From the NCBI RefSeq assembly GCF_001937445.1, contig NZ_MSKS01000042.1:29044-93043 (forward strand): a stretch of DNA of 64,000 bases. Direction: 5' to 3'. Positions 9,458-17,957 of this stretch are shown here, in pieces. The stretch comes from Actinomyces oris (GTDB taxonomy: Bacteria; Actinomycetota; Actinomycetes; Actinomycetales; Actinomycetaceae). Position numbers and translations under genes: made by a program. Below the pieces are notes generated by a model, which saw only the letters and a program-made list of their open reading frames with translations, was not told the DNA's origin and searched no databases. How positions within the stretch are numbered: position 1 is the first letter of the stretch; every line of letters begins with the position of its first letter.

Positions 9458-11146
9458 GTGTTCGGCAACCTCTCCGATCGCATCACCGCCTCCTTCAACC
9501 AGCTGCGCGGCAAGGGTCGTCTCACCGAGGCCGACGTCAACGCCACGGTCACCGAGATCCGCCGTGCCCTCCTGGAGGCCGACGTCGCCCTGCCCGTGGT
9601 GCGCGCCTTCACCGCAGCGGTGCGCGAGAAGGCGGTCGACGCCGCCCGCTCCCAGGCCCTCAACCCGGGCCAGCAGGTCGTCAAGATCGTCAACGAAGAG
9701 CTCATCGAGGTCCTGGGAGGCCAGACCCGGGAGATCCACTGGGCCGACCGCGGTCCCACGATCATCATGCTCGCAGGCCTCCAGGGTGCCGGTAAGACCA
9801 CCCTGGCCGGAAAGCTCGGACGCTGGCTGCGCGACCAGGGCAAGCGTGTCCTGCTGGTGGCCTCCGACCTCCAGCGCCCCAACGCCGTGACCCAGCTGAG
9901 CGTCGTCGCCGAGCGCGCCGGGGTGCACGTGTGGGCGCCCGAGCCCGGCAACGGCGTGGGCGACCCGGTGGCGGTGGCCCGCTCCGGCGTCGAGCACGCG
10001 CGCACCAACGGCTACGACGTCGTTGTCGTGGACACCGCCGGCCGCCTGGGCGTGGACGCCGAGATGATGGACCAGGCGATCCGCATCCGCGATGCCGTCT
10101 CCCCCCACGAGATCCTCTTCGTCCTGGACGCCATGGTCGGTCAGGACGCCGTCAACACCTCGGTCGCCTTCCGCGACGGCGTCGGCTTCACCGGCGTGGT
10201 CCTCTCCAAGCTCGACGGCGACGCCCGCGGCGGTGCGGCCCTGTCCGTGCGCGGCGTCACCGGTGCCCCGGTCCTGTTCTCCTCCACCGGTGAGGGCCTG
10301 ACCGACTTCGAGCGCTTCCACGCCGACCGCATGGCCTCGCGCATCCTGGACATGGGTGACCTGCTCACCCTCATCGAGCAGGCCGAGCGGACCCTGGACC
10401 GCCAGGAGGCCGAGGACGCCGCCGCCAAGCTCGCCAAGGGCACCTTCACCCTCGACGACTTCCTGGGTCAGCTGCGTCAGATCCGCAAGATGGGCTCCAT
10501 GAAGAAGCTCCTGGGCATGATGCCCGGCATGGGGCAGATGCGTGAGGCCCTGGACAACTTCGATGAGCGTGAGGTCGATCGCATCGAGGCGATCGTGTGC
10601 TCCATGACGCCCGCTGAGCGCAAGGACCTGTCCATCCTCAACGGCTCTCGCCGCAGCCGTATCGCCAAGGGCTCGGGAACCACGGTCCAGGCCGTCAACG
10701 AGCTCGTGGACCGCTTCGAGCAGGCCAAGAAGATGATGGAGACCATGGCCTCCGGCGGCGGTATGGGCGGACTCGGTGAGGGCGGTCCCATGCCCGGCAT
10801 GGGGTCGCTGCCCGGTATGGGCAAGCACTCCAAGGCCCGTCAGGCCCCCAAGGCCAAGCGCGGCAAGGGCGGCAAGAAGGGCCGCAGCGGCAACCCCGCC
10901 AAGGCCGCCCGCCAGGCCAAGGAGGCCGCCGCCGCCAAGCAGGCCAGGATCGAGGGCGGCCAGGGCGACGCGCCCGCAGCAGGCTCCTCCTTCGGGCTCG
11001 GCGGTGGCCAGGGCGGCGCCTCCGGCTACGGGATCATGCCTCAGGGCCAGCCGCAGGCCCAGGCCGGTGCGCAGCCCTCGGGCGACGACGTCGCCGACGC
11101 CATGAGTGCCCTGCCCGAGGACCTGCGCCGCCACCTCGGGCTGTAG
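9458..11146 (+). CDS. ffh: Signal recognition particle protein Ffh
   Basis: Ffh binds 4.5S RNA and hydrophobic signal sequences and delivers ribosomes to FtsY. The 562-residue product has an N domain, a GTPase G domain (LAGLQGAGKTT near residue 107, [39 protein letters not shown]) and a methionine-rich M domain (MGSMKKLLGMMPGMGQM). The RNA-binding SRRSRIAKGSGTTVQAVN helix-turn-helix is present. The tail of about 120 residues is Lys/Gly-rich with a GKGGKKGRSG stretch and ends DLRRHLGL; this extension is longer than in most bacteria. The start is GTG after a good Shine-Dalgarno. ffh is isolated here between two minus-strand transporter modules instead of adjoining rpsP. Confidence 0.97.
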   Translation: MFGNLSDRITASFNQLRGKGRLTEADVNATVTEIRRALLEADVALPVVRAFTAAVREKAVDAARSQALNPGQQVVKIVNEELIEVLGGQTREIHWADRGPTIIMLAGLQGAGKTTLAGKLGRWLRDQGKRVLLVASDLQRPNAVTQLSVVAERAGVHVWAPEPGNGVGDPVAVARSGVEHARTNGYDVVVVDTAGRLGVDAEMMDQAIRIRDAVSPHEILFVLDAMVGQDAVNTSVAFRDGVGFTGVVLSKLDGDARGGAALSVRGVTGAPVLFSSTGEGLTDFERFHADRMASRILDMGDLLTLIEQAERTLDRQEAEDAAAKLAKGTFTLDDFLGQLRQIRKMGSMKKLLGMMPGMGQMREALDNFDEREVDRIEAIVCSMTPAERKDLSILNGSRRSRIAKGSGTTVQAVNELVDRFEQAKKMMETMASGGGMGGLGEGGPMPGMGSLPGMGKHSKARQAPKAKRGKGGKKGRSGNPAKAARQAKEAAAAKQARIEGGQGDAPAAGSSFGLGGGQGGASGYGIMPQGQPQAQAGAQPSGDDVADAMSALPEDLRRHLGL

Positions 11147-11160
11147 GAGCCAGGCCCCGC

Positions 11161-11772
11161 TTACAGCCAGCCGTTGGTCTCGGCGGTGCGGGCCGCCTCG
11201 GTGCGGTTACGGGCGTGGGTCTTGGCGATCGCCGAGGACAGGTAGTTGCGCACCGTGCCCTCGCCCAGGCGCAGCCGCGTGGCGATCTCTCGGGCGTCCG
11301 CGCCCGTGGCCGCAGCCTGCAGAACCTCCTTCTCCCGCTCGGTCAGCGGATTGGGCCCGAGCAGGACCGACTCCTGGGCGAGCTCGGGGTCGATGACCCG
11401 CAGGCCCGCATGGACCTTGCGGATCGCCTCAGCCAGGGCCTCAGGCGGGGTGTCCTTGACGATGAAGCCCGCGGCTCCCGCCTCCATGCCCCGTGAGAGG
11501 TAGCCCGGGCGACCGAAGGTCGTCACAATGAGACACCGGCACGATGCCCCGGAGGCGACGACGTCCGCAGTGGCCGCCAGCCCGTCGCGCCCCGGCATGT
11601 CGATGTCCACCAGGGCCACGTCCACGGCGTGCTCACGCACTGCGGGGAGGACCTCGTCGCCCCTCCCCACCTGGGCCACCACCTCCAGATCGCTCTCCAG
11701 CCCCAGAAGCGTCGCCAGCGCTCCACGCACGAGGGCCTGGTCATCGGCGATGAGCACGCGGATCGGGCTCAC
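11161..11772 (-). CDS. NarL/FixJ-family response regulator (module 2)
   Basis: The 203-residue product has the same length and domain order as the regulator at 5360-5971. The receiver has LIADDQALVRGA, phosphoacceptor Asp in DVALVDIDMPGRDG and Lys in GFIVKDTPPEALAE. The LuxR-type HTH reads NPLTEREKEVLQAAATGADAREIATRLRLGEGTVRN. Its start overlaps the kinase stop by 4 nt, so the pair is translationally coupled. It ends 14 bp from the convergent ffh stop. The DNA-binding helices differ from those of the module 1 regulator, so the two may read different sites. The obvious candidate target is the palindrome before the module 2 ATPase gene. Confidence 0.93.
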   Translation of the reverse strand: MSPIRVLIADDQALVRGALATLLGLESDLEVVAQVGRGDEVLPAVREHAVDVALVDIDMPGRDGLAATADVVASGASCRCLIVTTFGRPGYLSRGMEAGAAGFIVKDTPPEALAEAIRKVHAGLRVIDPELAQESVLLGPNPLTEREKEVLQAAATGADAREIATRLRLGEGTVRNYLSSAIAKTHARNRTEAARTAETNGWL

Positions 11773-12989
11773 GGCAGCCTCACCTCCAGTCTGGTTCCGC
11801 CGGACGGCACGTCAACGGAGTCTGTCTCGACGGCGCCGGACGAGTCGGTGCAACGGGTGAGAGGACTGGTCATGGTGAGACAACCGCCCTCCTGCTCAAT
11901 ACGGGAGCGCAGGCCCTCCAACCCGTTACCGGGTTTGTCACCGGCCAGGCCGACACCGTCGTCGCTCACCCGCAGCAGCCCCGGCTCCAGATGCACTGCC
12001 ACAGTGACCGCTTGCGCGTGCCGAACGACATTGGTCGTCGCCTCGCGAAGAGCCCAGGCCAGTACGGTTCGCTGACGCTCAGGAATGTCCTGGGCGCTGC
12101 CGGTCACATCCACGCTGATCTGGGCGGCGCTCAGGGCGGTACGCGTGGCCTCCACCTGGCTGGCCAGGTCCGGGGACCGCAGGCGCGTTACCGTGGAGCG
12201 CACGTCGGCAAGGGCCCCGCGGGCCAGGGTGATGACCTCGTCGAGCTCCCGGGAGGCGGCGGCCGGGTCACGCTCGATGAGCCGGCGGGCGACCTCGGCC
12301 TTGAGGGTGAGGACCGTCAAGGAGTGCCCCAGGATGTCGTGGACATCGCGCCCGAGGGCCTCGCGCTGGGAGACGAGGGCGAGCTCGCGCTCGGCGGATG
12401 TTCTGCGCTCCTGGAGCTCCACCGCGATGCGGGCGATGATGATGGGAACCTCGGTGAGCGATATGCCCAGTACCTGCCAGTGCGACTCCGGATGCGTGTT
12501 CCATAACAGCGAGGCGGCAGCCAGAAGACCCGTCGCTATGACAACGGTGGGGATGCCCCGGCGCAGCGTCGTGGAGAACAGGAGCAACGAGCAGAAGAAG
12601 GGGAAAAAGCAGACCGTCCACCATCCCAGCGCCGGCAGCGTCAGTACGGTGAAGAAGGCCTGAACCGCGAGCTCTCTCAGGAGGATGCGAGTCGGGAGGC
12701 CAGTAGGAGGGACTCCGACCCTCGGTGCACGGTTGTCCGGCGTTGAGAACGCCCAGACGTAGCCGGCGATGAACCCCAGTACCCCGGTCAGCCCCAGCAG
12801 ACGCTGCCACCAGGCGAAGGAACCGAGGAGAAGCTGGATGATGGGAAGGATCAGGAAGAACACCCACACCGTGGCGTCCCAGACAATGTGACGGCGATGA
12901 AGGCGCCAGGGGTGGGAACGGGACCGCCCTGACCCAGACGATGATGCCGTCAGGTCGACTGAGTCATGCAGGGGCCGTGGCATGGTCAT
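11769..12989 (-). CDS. DesK-like sensor histidine kinase (module 2)
   Basis: A membrane sensor kinase of about 406 residues. A polar N terminus rich in Ser and Arg precedes about six membrane helices (from ATVWVFFLILPIIQLLLGSF). HisKA_3 follows with the phosphoacceptor His in EALGRDVHDILGHSLT, then a HATPase domain with LREATTNVVRHAQA and VSDDGVGL...GNGLEGLRSR. The frame could start at 13061, but that would overlap the upstream permease gene by 64 bp; the ATG at 12989, 8 bp after the permease stop, is preferred. It is paralogous to the kinase at 6050-7225. The signal is unknown; a transmembrane sensor without an extracellular domain suggests membrane stress or transporter-mediated sensing. 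Confidence 0.9.
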   Translation of the reverse strand: MTMPRPLHDSVDLTASSSGSGRSRSHPWRLHRRHIVWDATVWVFFLILPIIQLLLGSFAWWQRLLGLTGVLGFIAGYVWAFSTPDNRAPRVGVPPTGLPTRILLRELAVQAFFTVLTLPALGWWTVCFFPFFCSLLLFSTTLRRGIPTVVIATGLLAAASLLWNTHPESHWQVLGISLTEVPIIIARIAVELQERRTSAERELALVSQREALGRDVHDILGHSLTVLTLKAEVARRLIERDPAAASRELDEVITLARGALADVRSTVTRLRSPDLASQVEATRTALSAAQISVDVTGSAQDIPERQRTVLAWALREATTNVVRHAQAVTVAVHLEPGLLRVSDDGVGLAGDKPGNGLEGLRSRIEQEGGCLTMTSPLTRCTDSSGAVETDSVDVPSGGTRLEVRLP

Positions 12990-12997
12990 CGCCGGCC

Positions 12998-13876
12998 TCA
13001 CCGGCGCCTGGTCACCCGGCGTCGGGCCCCGATCACGAGCAGCCCGAAAATGAGTGTCCACGCCACCAGGTTAGCCAATGGCATCCACAGCGGGTCCTGA
13101 ACGCCCGCCTGCCGATCCGGTACGTAGGTCCACCCCTCGCCCAGCGGCCACCGGGCCAGCGCCGTCGACCCATACATCGGGGTGAAGCGACTGATCGCCA
13201 GCAGCGTGCGGTTCAGTGGCATGAAGGCGTTGCCGATGAAGGCGAACAAGGAGACCAAGGAGGTCGCGATACCGATCGATGCCGAGGACGGCAGCCACAT
13301 CCCGGCAGCCAGCCCCCACAGGACGAAGGGCAGGACCCCGATCAGGCAGATGAGGGGACTGGTGGCCCAGACCCAGCCCTCCATCTGCGAGTCCGTCAGT
13401 GCCCCAGCGGTGAGCACGACGACGACGGGAAGAACCGCGGTTCCCACCGCGGTGCCGGTCTTGACCACCAGGTAGCCGCGCAGGCCCCGGGAGGTGACCG
13501 CCATCTGCCGGCCCCAGCCCGCCGACTGCTCGACGGCCGCCGCCGCCGAGGCGCTCGTGGCACCCAGACAGGCGCTGAAGGAGGCCATCGCAAGCATCAC
13601 CGAGGCCGAGACATTGCCGTGAGCATGCGGGCCGTAGTCCCCGGCCGACGCGTTCAACCGGCCGAAGACGAGGTACATCGCCACAGGGAAGGCGACAACG
13701 AAGAAGAGGTTGGCGGGCTCACGCAGGCTCCGATAGAGGTCGAGCCACAGGTAGGTCAGGAGGGGGCGTGCGGGCCTGAGTCCTCCCGAACGGCGTGATT
13801 GGCTGCTGGAGCCACCAGCAGGGGAACTCGCGGGGGAGGCGGACAGATCGGAGGTTGCCTGGGGTGTCACGGTCAT
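12998..13876 (-). CDS. ABC-2 type exporter permease (module 2)
   Basis: A 292-residue permease with a Ser/Pro-rich N terminus of about 35 residues and six hydrophobic segments. The pattern matches the permease at 7236-8105, including a first segment after LWLDLYRSLREPANLFF and the central LGATSASAAAAVEQSAGWGRQM loop, which corresponds to GAGAAVSNERASGWSRQL in module 1. It lies 50 bp downstream of the ATPase gene and 8 bp upstream of the kinase start, consistent with one operon. It should export the same kind of substrate class as module 1, which is not identifiable from sequence. Confidence 0.89.
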   Translation of the reverse strand: MTVTPQATSDLSASPASSPAGGSSSQSRRSGGLRPARPLLTYLWLDLYRSLREPANLFFVVAFPVAMYLVFGRLNASAGDYGPHAHGNVSASVMLAMASFSACLGATSASAAAAVEQSAGWGRQMAVTSRGLRGYLVVKTGTAVGTAVLPVVVVLTAGALTDSQMEGWVWATSPLICLIGVLPFVLWGLAAGMWLPSSASIGIATSLVSLFAFIGNAFMPLNRTLLAISRFTPMYGSTALARWPLGEGWTYVPDRQAGVQDPLWMPLANLVAWTLIFGLLVIGARRRVTRRR

Positions 13877-13926
13877 GATGTGGCCTCAATGCATGTGGTG
13901 ATGGCGGTCAGGGTGAAGGGCGTGGG

Positions 13927-14946
13927 CTAAGGCAATGGCGGAGGTGCACCGTCAGAGCCGCCGGAGGTCAGAGCGGTGAAGACCTCGTTGAGGCTCGCGG
14001 CGCCGATCTCCAGGTGCTCGGCGGGGGTGGCACTCAGCAGCCAGCGGGCGAGGGCGTCGGAGTTAGTCGTGCGCAGCTCCACGTGCTCACCGTGGACGAC
14101 CGCATGCAGGATGCTGCTGGCCACGGGACAGTCGGCCAGGTGCTGCCCCAGTGTTTCCTCGGAGACCCCGGGCCAGGTGGCGGTCACCAGGGCGCCATCG
14201 CCCAGGGCTCGGATCTCATCGACACTGCCGTCGGCGACCAGGCGGCCATGGGCGATGATGACGATGCGGTCGGCGAAGGAGGCCGCCTCCTCCAGGTAGT
14301 GGGTGGCGAACAGGATGGTACGGCCGCGGCGGGTCTGGGTGCGCATCGTCTCCCAGAAGGCGATTCGGGCACTGACATCCATTCCGGCGGTGGGCTCGTT
14401 CATGATAAGAAGGTCGGGGTCTGGCAGCAGGGCAAGGGCCAGGCGCAGGCGCTGGCGCTCGCCTCCCGAGCAGCGGCTCACTCTGCGGGTGAGGAGCCGG
14501 CCAAGACTCGCCTGGTCGACGACGTCGTCGAGCCTGGAGGCGTGCGAGACTCTGTTACCGTGCCGGGGGTGCATTGAGGCCGCGACCCGCAGGGTCTCCC
14601 CGACGGTGAAGTCGTCCAGCAGACCGCCGTCCTGGAAGATGACACCAACGCGACCAGCCTGGACCGCCTGGTTGGGGGAGGTCCCCAGAAGCTCGATCGT
14701 CCCGGCGTCGGGGCGGGTCAGTCCCAGGATCATGTCGAGGGTGGTGGACTTGCCCGCGCCGTTGGGGCCCAGGAAGGCGACGACCTCTCCGGGCCGGATG
14801 GTCAGGTCGAGGTTGTCGACGGCGACGAGGCCGCCGAATGTCTTGCGCAGGCCACGGGAGTCAATCGCGGGGGCTGGAGCCGTGCGCCCGACCTGAGGGC
14901 AGGATCCCGGGGAGTGAGTGACGGGGGCTGTGGTGGTTCGGGTCAT
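13927..14946 (-). CDS. ABC exporter ATP-binding protein with altered Walker B (module 2)
   Basis: The 339-residue ATPase shows Walker A FLGPNGAGKSTT, Q-loop GVIFQDGG, signature SRCSGGERQRLRLA and H-switch ILFATHYLEEAASFADR. Its Walker B reads LLIMNEPTAGMD: the usual Asp before the catalytic Glu is Asn (codon AAC, plus-strand bases 14398-14400). In ABC ATPases that Asp helps coordinate the magnesium ion, so activity may be reduced, though the catalytic Glu is kept. It is the first gene of module 2 and closely resembles the ATPase at 8102-9094. A single G-to-A change (GAC to AAC) would explain the residue, as a real variant or an error. Confidence 0.92.
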   Translation of the reverse strand: MTRTTTAPVTHSPGSCPQVGRTAPAPAIDSRGLRKTFGGLVAVDNLDLTIRPGEVVAFLGPNGAGKSTTLDMILGLTRPDAGTIELLGTSPNQAVQAGRVGVIFQDGGLLDDFTVGETLRVAASMHPRHGNRVSHASRLDDVVDQASLGRLLTRRVSRCSGGERQRLRLALALLPDPDLLIMNEPTAGMDVSARIAFWETMRTQTRRGRTILFATHYLEEAASFADRIVIIAHGRLVADGSVDEIRALGDGALVTATWPGVSEETLGQHLADCPVASSILHAVVHGEHVELRTTNSDALARWLLSATPAEHLEIGAASLNEVFTALTSGGSDGAPPPLP

Positions 14947-15004
14947 GACCCCAGGCTCCCGCCGGCCCGTGGCTCCCGGTACTGAGCGCTGTCACCGCTG
15001 CCGT

Positions 15005-15025
15005 ATGACACCTGTCATGTGTCAT
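15005..15025. promoter_or_regulatory. Palindromic operator candidate before ABC module 2
   Basis: A perfect 7-bp inverted repeat ATGACAC-N7-GTGTCAT lies 59 bp upstream of the module 2 ATPase start. The spacer contains an additional TGTCAT, so the site reads as one ATGACA and two TGTCAT elements. NarL/LuxR-type regulators commonly bind dyads of this size in front of operons encoding themselves. Binding by the module 2 regulator is inferred from position only. Confidence 0.55.
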
Positions 15026-15059
15026 GCAGCAGCGGGCTGTGCGGAAAGCCATCGTGTCC

Positions 15060-16592
15060 TCAGGACTGCGATGCGTAGCCGACCAAGGTGGAGCCGTCGA
15101 TCGCCACAATGAGGTTCTGGCGCCAGACGGGGATGACTGCGCCACGGGATGTGATGGGCAGGGGATCCATCGGCGTCTTCGACGTCGTGTCAATCATGAA
15201 CACGGCACCGATCTCACTGCTGGCGGAGCGGCCGCGTATGGTGAGCGTGCGCTTGTCGGAGCTCAGTTTCCAGGAGTTCTGGAACTGTGCACGAGCCGGC
15301 GTATTCCACATGGCTACTTCGTCGGACAGCGTCAATGGGGTCCCGTTGAGGCTGCAGTGCGTGGCATCGGCGCAGGTGAGGTCGATATCGGCCCAGCTCG
15401 TGTCTCCCGACTCGTAAGCGGCCTTGAACTGGGACAGCGTGGGTTGCTGACCATCCTTGATGAGGAGGGACGCAGCGGAGCCCTTGAGAGTGAAGGACTC
15501 TGCGGGTGCCCCATTTTCAGAGAAGGTGGATGCAGTCGAGCTGTCTGGATCGATGGTGACCCAACCGTCCCTAGCGGAAAGCAGCTGGATGGGGCGCCCT
15601 TGATCATTCTTCTCCGGTGAGAGAGTCAGGAGAGAACCGTCCCTCGTCGAAAGAACTCCGATCCTGGAAGAGTCTTTGGGGGTGCTTTCAACGGACACTG
15701 CGATCGAGTCTGATGTCGGTGTCCCATCGGCGTGGTGCCAGAGTGGATAGACCGACGTGAACTCATAGGTCTGCTGCCAGCGCTGAGTCGGCTCTCCATC
15801 ATTCCAGTCCCAGCCCGCGCAGGTGCTGCTCCCGTCCGAGTACGAGGAGCTGCATGAGACGGCTATGTTGTCATTGGCGACGAAGCTTGACGACTGGAAA
15901 CCCGGTGGGAGTTCGGTCGTCTTTCCTGTTGTCGGGTCAAGAACCTCGTCGTCCAGTAGCAGGTGCCCTCCCCACCAGTGACGATATCCGGTGGTGAATG
16001 TGTATCCAAGTGACGTCGTCCAGATCTTCTTGGGTGTATTGCCTTCAATATTGAACCCCGTCAGGTCTGATGTGTCATTGTCGTTGTGGTGAATGACAAC
16101 GACATAGTGCCCGCACGAATACGTGTCCCACGTAAAATCGTTCTCCCACGCCGGGAGGCCCGTGTCAAGCCTCCATGTCTCCTTCCATGAAGAGTCTTCC
16201 GTTTGATGTCCTTCCATCTCACAGGAGGCAGGCGGAGGCGGTGGAGGAGAGGCGCTCGGTGCAACGTGTGACGTGGAGTTCACGGCCACTCGTCCCACCA
16301 TGACGAGGGCTGCCACGCAGGTGGCTCCAAGAAGGACCGCAAGCCACAGCCCTACTGCGTGGCGGGGCTTGCTGGCCTGTGTGTTCCCGGTCAGGGACTG
16401 TGGGGTGCGCCGGGGGTGCTCCGGTCCAGTCGTGGCGCTCTCGTGGTGGGCGGCTGGGGGCAGTCCGTCCGTTGAGGGGGCGCTGGGAGGACGGATCGAC
16501 GTCGGAGTGCCCTGTCCGGAGCGTGGCGGTCGGATCGATGAGCTCTTGCCGGGCGGCTGGATGCTGCGATTGCCGAAGGGGAGAAGCCTCAT
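15060..16592 (-). CDS. Membrane-anchored extracellular protein, probable beta-propeller, unknown function
   Basis: About 510 residues with this start. A Pro/Ser/Arg-rich N-terminal segment of about 80 residues precedes one membrane helix (GLWLAVLLGATCVAALVMVG) and a short poly-proline stretch. A large extracellular domain follows, rich in Trp, Ser, Thr and Asp. Repeated short units such as VIHHNDN, LLLDDEVLDPTTGK, GVLSTRDGSLL and LIVAIDGSTLVGYAS resemble blades of a PQQ/WD-like propeller. Paired Cys residues could form disulfides. The frame stays open to 16733 and other Met starts exist (16649), so the N terminus is uncertain. Lower GC and different codon use than its neighbours suggest acquisition. 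It does not belong to a recognised operon. Confidence 0.75.
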   Translation of the reverse strand: MRLLPFGNRSIQPPGKSSSIRPPRSGQGTPTSIRPPSAPSTDGLPPAAHHESATTGPEHPRRTPQSLTGNTQASKPRHAVGLWLAVLLGATCVAALVMVGRVAVNSTSHVAPSASPPPPPPASCEMEGHQTEDSSWKETWRLDTGLPAWENDFTWDTYSCGHYVVVIHHNDNDTSDLTGFNIEGNTPKKIWTTSLGYTFTTGYRHWWGGHLLLDDEVLDPTTGKTTELPPGFQSSSFVANDNIAVSCSSSYSDGSSTCAGWDWNDGEPTQRWQQTYEFTSVYPLWHHADGTPTSDSIAVSVESTPKDSSRIGVLSTRDGSLLTLSPEKNDQGRPIQLLSARDGWVTIDPDSSTASTFSENGAPAESFTLKGSAASLLIKDGQQPTLSQFKAAYESGDTSWADIDLTCADATHCSLNGTPLTLSDEVAMWNTPARAQFQNSWKLSSDKRTLTIRGRSASSEIGAVFMIDTTSKTPMDPLPITSRGAVIPVWRQNLIVAIDGSTLVGYASQS

Positions 16593-16926
16593 GGGCGAAG
16601 CATGCCCCGGTGTCGTGGGCCGCGCTGGGTTTTGACCGGTGCGAACCATGCGGGTTGAGTCAATCGGCGTGGTGCCACATTGAAGCGGCGCGCGCAGGCT
16701 CGGAGTCGGCGTCGGCTGTGGGCGATCTCGCACCGAGTGGTGGGTCGGCGCCCCGGCTCGGGCTGGCGACCTCCTCGGAGGCTCTGGCAGAATGTCCGGC
16801 TGTACTCGGTCGGACGTCGGTCCCTCTCCCGGCCCCGGTCGCGTCTCGGCTCACGCCGGAAACCGTTGCTTGACCCCACCGGGGACCAGCGCGCGCCAAA
16901 CCATCCAGAACCAGGAGTTCAACCAA
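16593..16926. other. Divergent gap upstream of rpsP
   Basis: These 334 bp lie between the anchored extracellular protein gene and rpsP. They must carry the rpsP promoter and leader. If the extracellular protein starts further upstream than chosen, part of this stretch codes for its N terminus. Near 16913-16917 AGGAG is the ribosome binding site for rpsP. No other gene is evident. Confidence 0.4.
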
Positions 16927-17409
16927 GTGGCAGTCAAGATTCGCCTCAAGCGCATGGGCAAGAAGTTCGCCCCCTTCTACCGGGTCGTTGTCCTCGACTC
17001 CCGCAAGAAGCGCGATGGCCGTGTCATCGAGGAGATCGGCGTCTACGACCCGATGCAGGAGCCCTCGCTCATCCGCATCGACTCCGAGCGCGTCCAGTAC
17101 TGGCTCGGTGTGGGTGCTCAGCCCTCCGACGCTGTTTACAAGCTGATCAAGATCACCGGCGACTATCACCAGTTCAAGGGCCTCAAGGGTGTCGAGAGCA
17201 CCCTCAAGGTCAAGGACGCCGACGCCGCTGCGGTCGCCAAGGAGGCCGCGGTCAAGGCCGCCGCCGACGACGCTGAGAAGCGCAAGGCCGCCGCCGCCAA
17301 GGCCAAGGCCGACGAGGAGGCCGCTGCGGCGGCCGAGTCCGCCGAGTCCAAGGCCGAGGAGTCCGCCGAGGGCCGGGCCTCCGATGAGGCCGCCGCCGAG
17401 GAGGCCTGA
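16927..17409 (+). CDS. rpsP: 30S ribosomal protein S16 with long C-terminal extension
   Basis: S16 binds 16S rRNA in the 30S body. The 160-residue product starts at GTG 16927, 9 nt after AGGAG, giving the canonical beginning [21 protein letters not shown]. Residues 1-80 contain the whole S16 core ([14 protein letters not shown]...[20 protein letters not shown]). About 70 further residues are almost only Ala, Lys, Glu and Asp and probably form a charged helix. Such tails occur in actinobacterial S16, and this one is long. khpA follows after a 1-nt gap, so the two are co-translated. Confidence 0.96.
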   Translation: MAVKIRLKRMGKKFAPFYRVVVLDSRKKRDGRVIEEIGVYDPMQEPSLIRIDSERVQYWLGVGAQPSDAVYKLIKITGDYHQFKGLKGVESTLKVKDADAAAVAKEAAVKAAADDAEKRKAAAAKAKADEEAAAAAESAESKAEESAEGRASDEAAAEEA

Positions 17410-17410
17410 G

Positions 17411-17647
17411 ATGCTGGCCGACGCCCTCGAGCACCTCGTACGGGGCATCGTCGACAACCCTGACGACGTCACTGTCACCTCCCGGTCGCTGCGCCGCGGC
17501 GACCTGCTGGAGGTGCGGGTCAACCCCGAGGACCTCGGCCGAGTCATCGGCCGCTCGGGCCGTACTGCTCGAGCACTGCGCACAGTGGTCGGAGCGCTGG
17601 CGGACTCGCCGGTGCGCGTCGACGTCGTCGACACCGACCGCCGCTGA
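17411..17647 (+). CDS. khpA: KH-domain RNA-binding protein KhpA
   Basis: This 78-residue protein consists of one type II KH domain. The RNA-binding GxxG loop reads VIGRSGRTARALRTVV, preceded by LEVRVNPEDLGR. KhpA proteins pair with KhpB (Jag) and bind many RNAs affecting cell elongation and translation. The gene is fixed between rpsP and rimM in Gram-positive bacteria, as here. Its ATG follows the rpsP stop by 1 nt, which indicates coupled translation. The small size is normal for the family. Confidence 0.93.
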   Translation: MLADALEHLVRGIVDNPDDVTVTSRSLRRGDLLEVRVNPEDLGRVIGRSGRTARALRTVVGALADSPVRVDVVDTDRR

Positions 17648-17713
17648 ACGCAGGGCCTTCAGGTCGGTGCTGTAGGCCGCCTCGGCCTCGGTCGGTCCGA
17701 TCAATCACCACGA

Positions 17714-17743
17714 GTGCCCGGTCCCCGCCAGGGGGCCGGGCAC
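17714..17743 (+). terminator. GC-rich hairpin after khpA
   Basis: Arms GTGCCCGG (17714-17721) and CCGGGCAC (17736-17743), plus an inner CCCC/GGGG, form a stem of about 13 bp with a GCCA loop. There is no T-tract. Position 66 bp after khpA and before rimM suggests a terminator for rpsP-khpA. The rest of the 310-bp gap (17648-17957) shows no gene; AGGAGA just before rimM is its ribosome binding site. Confidence 0.55.
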
Positions 17744-17957
17744 CGTCGTCCTGCCGGGCCTGCGCGCCCCTGTGTCGCCTGCGCGACGACCACGGCCGCC
17801 AGAGGGATGGTCCGCATCGAGTTGGTCAACCTCACGCCGTCGGTGCGCCACCTCATCCCCGCGGCCGATGGGAACGCAGGCCACGGCGCGGTAGGTTGGC
17901 GTCAGACATCCAGACCTTCCGGACAAACCGTTCCATGCCCCGATCCCAGGAGAACAG

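Noticed and set aside
9296..11134. A 612-codon minus-strand frame opposite ffh
   Set aside because: Shadow of the ffh frame; no domain or plausible hydrophobic pattern, and ffh is certain.
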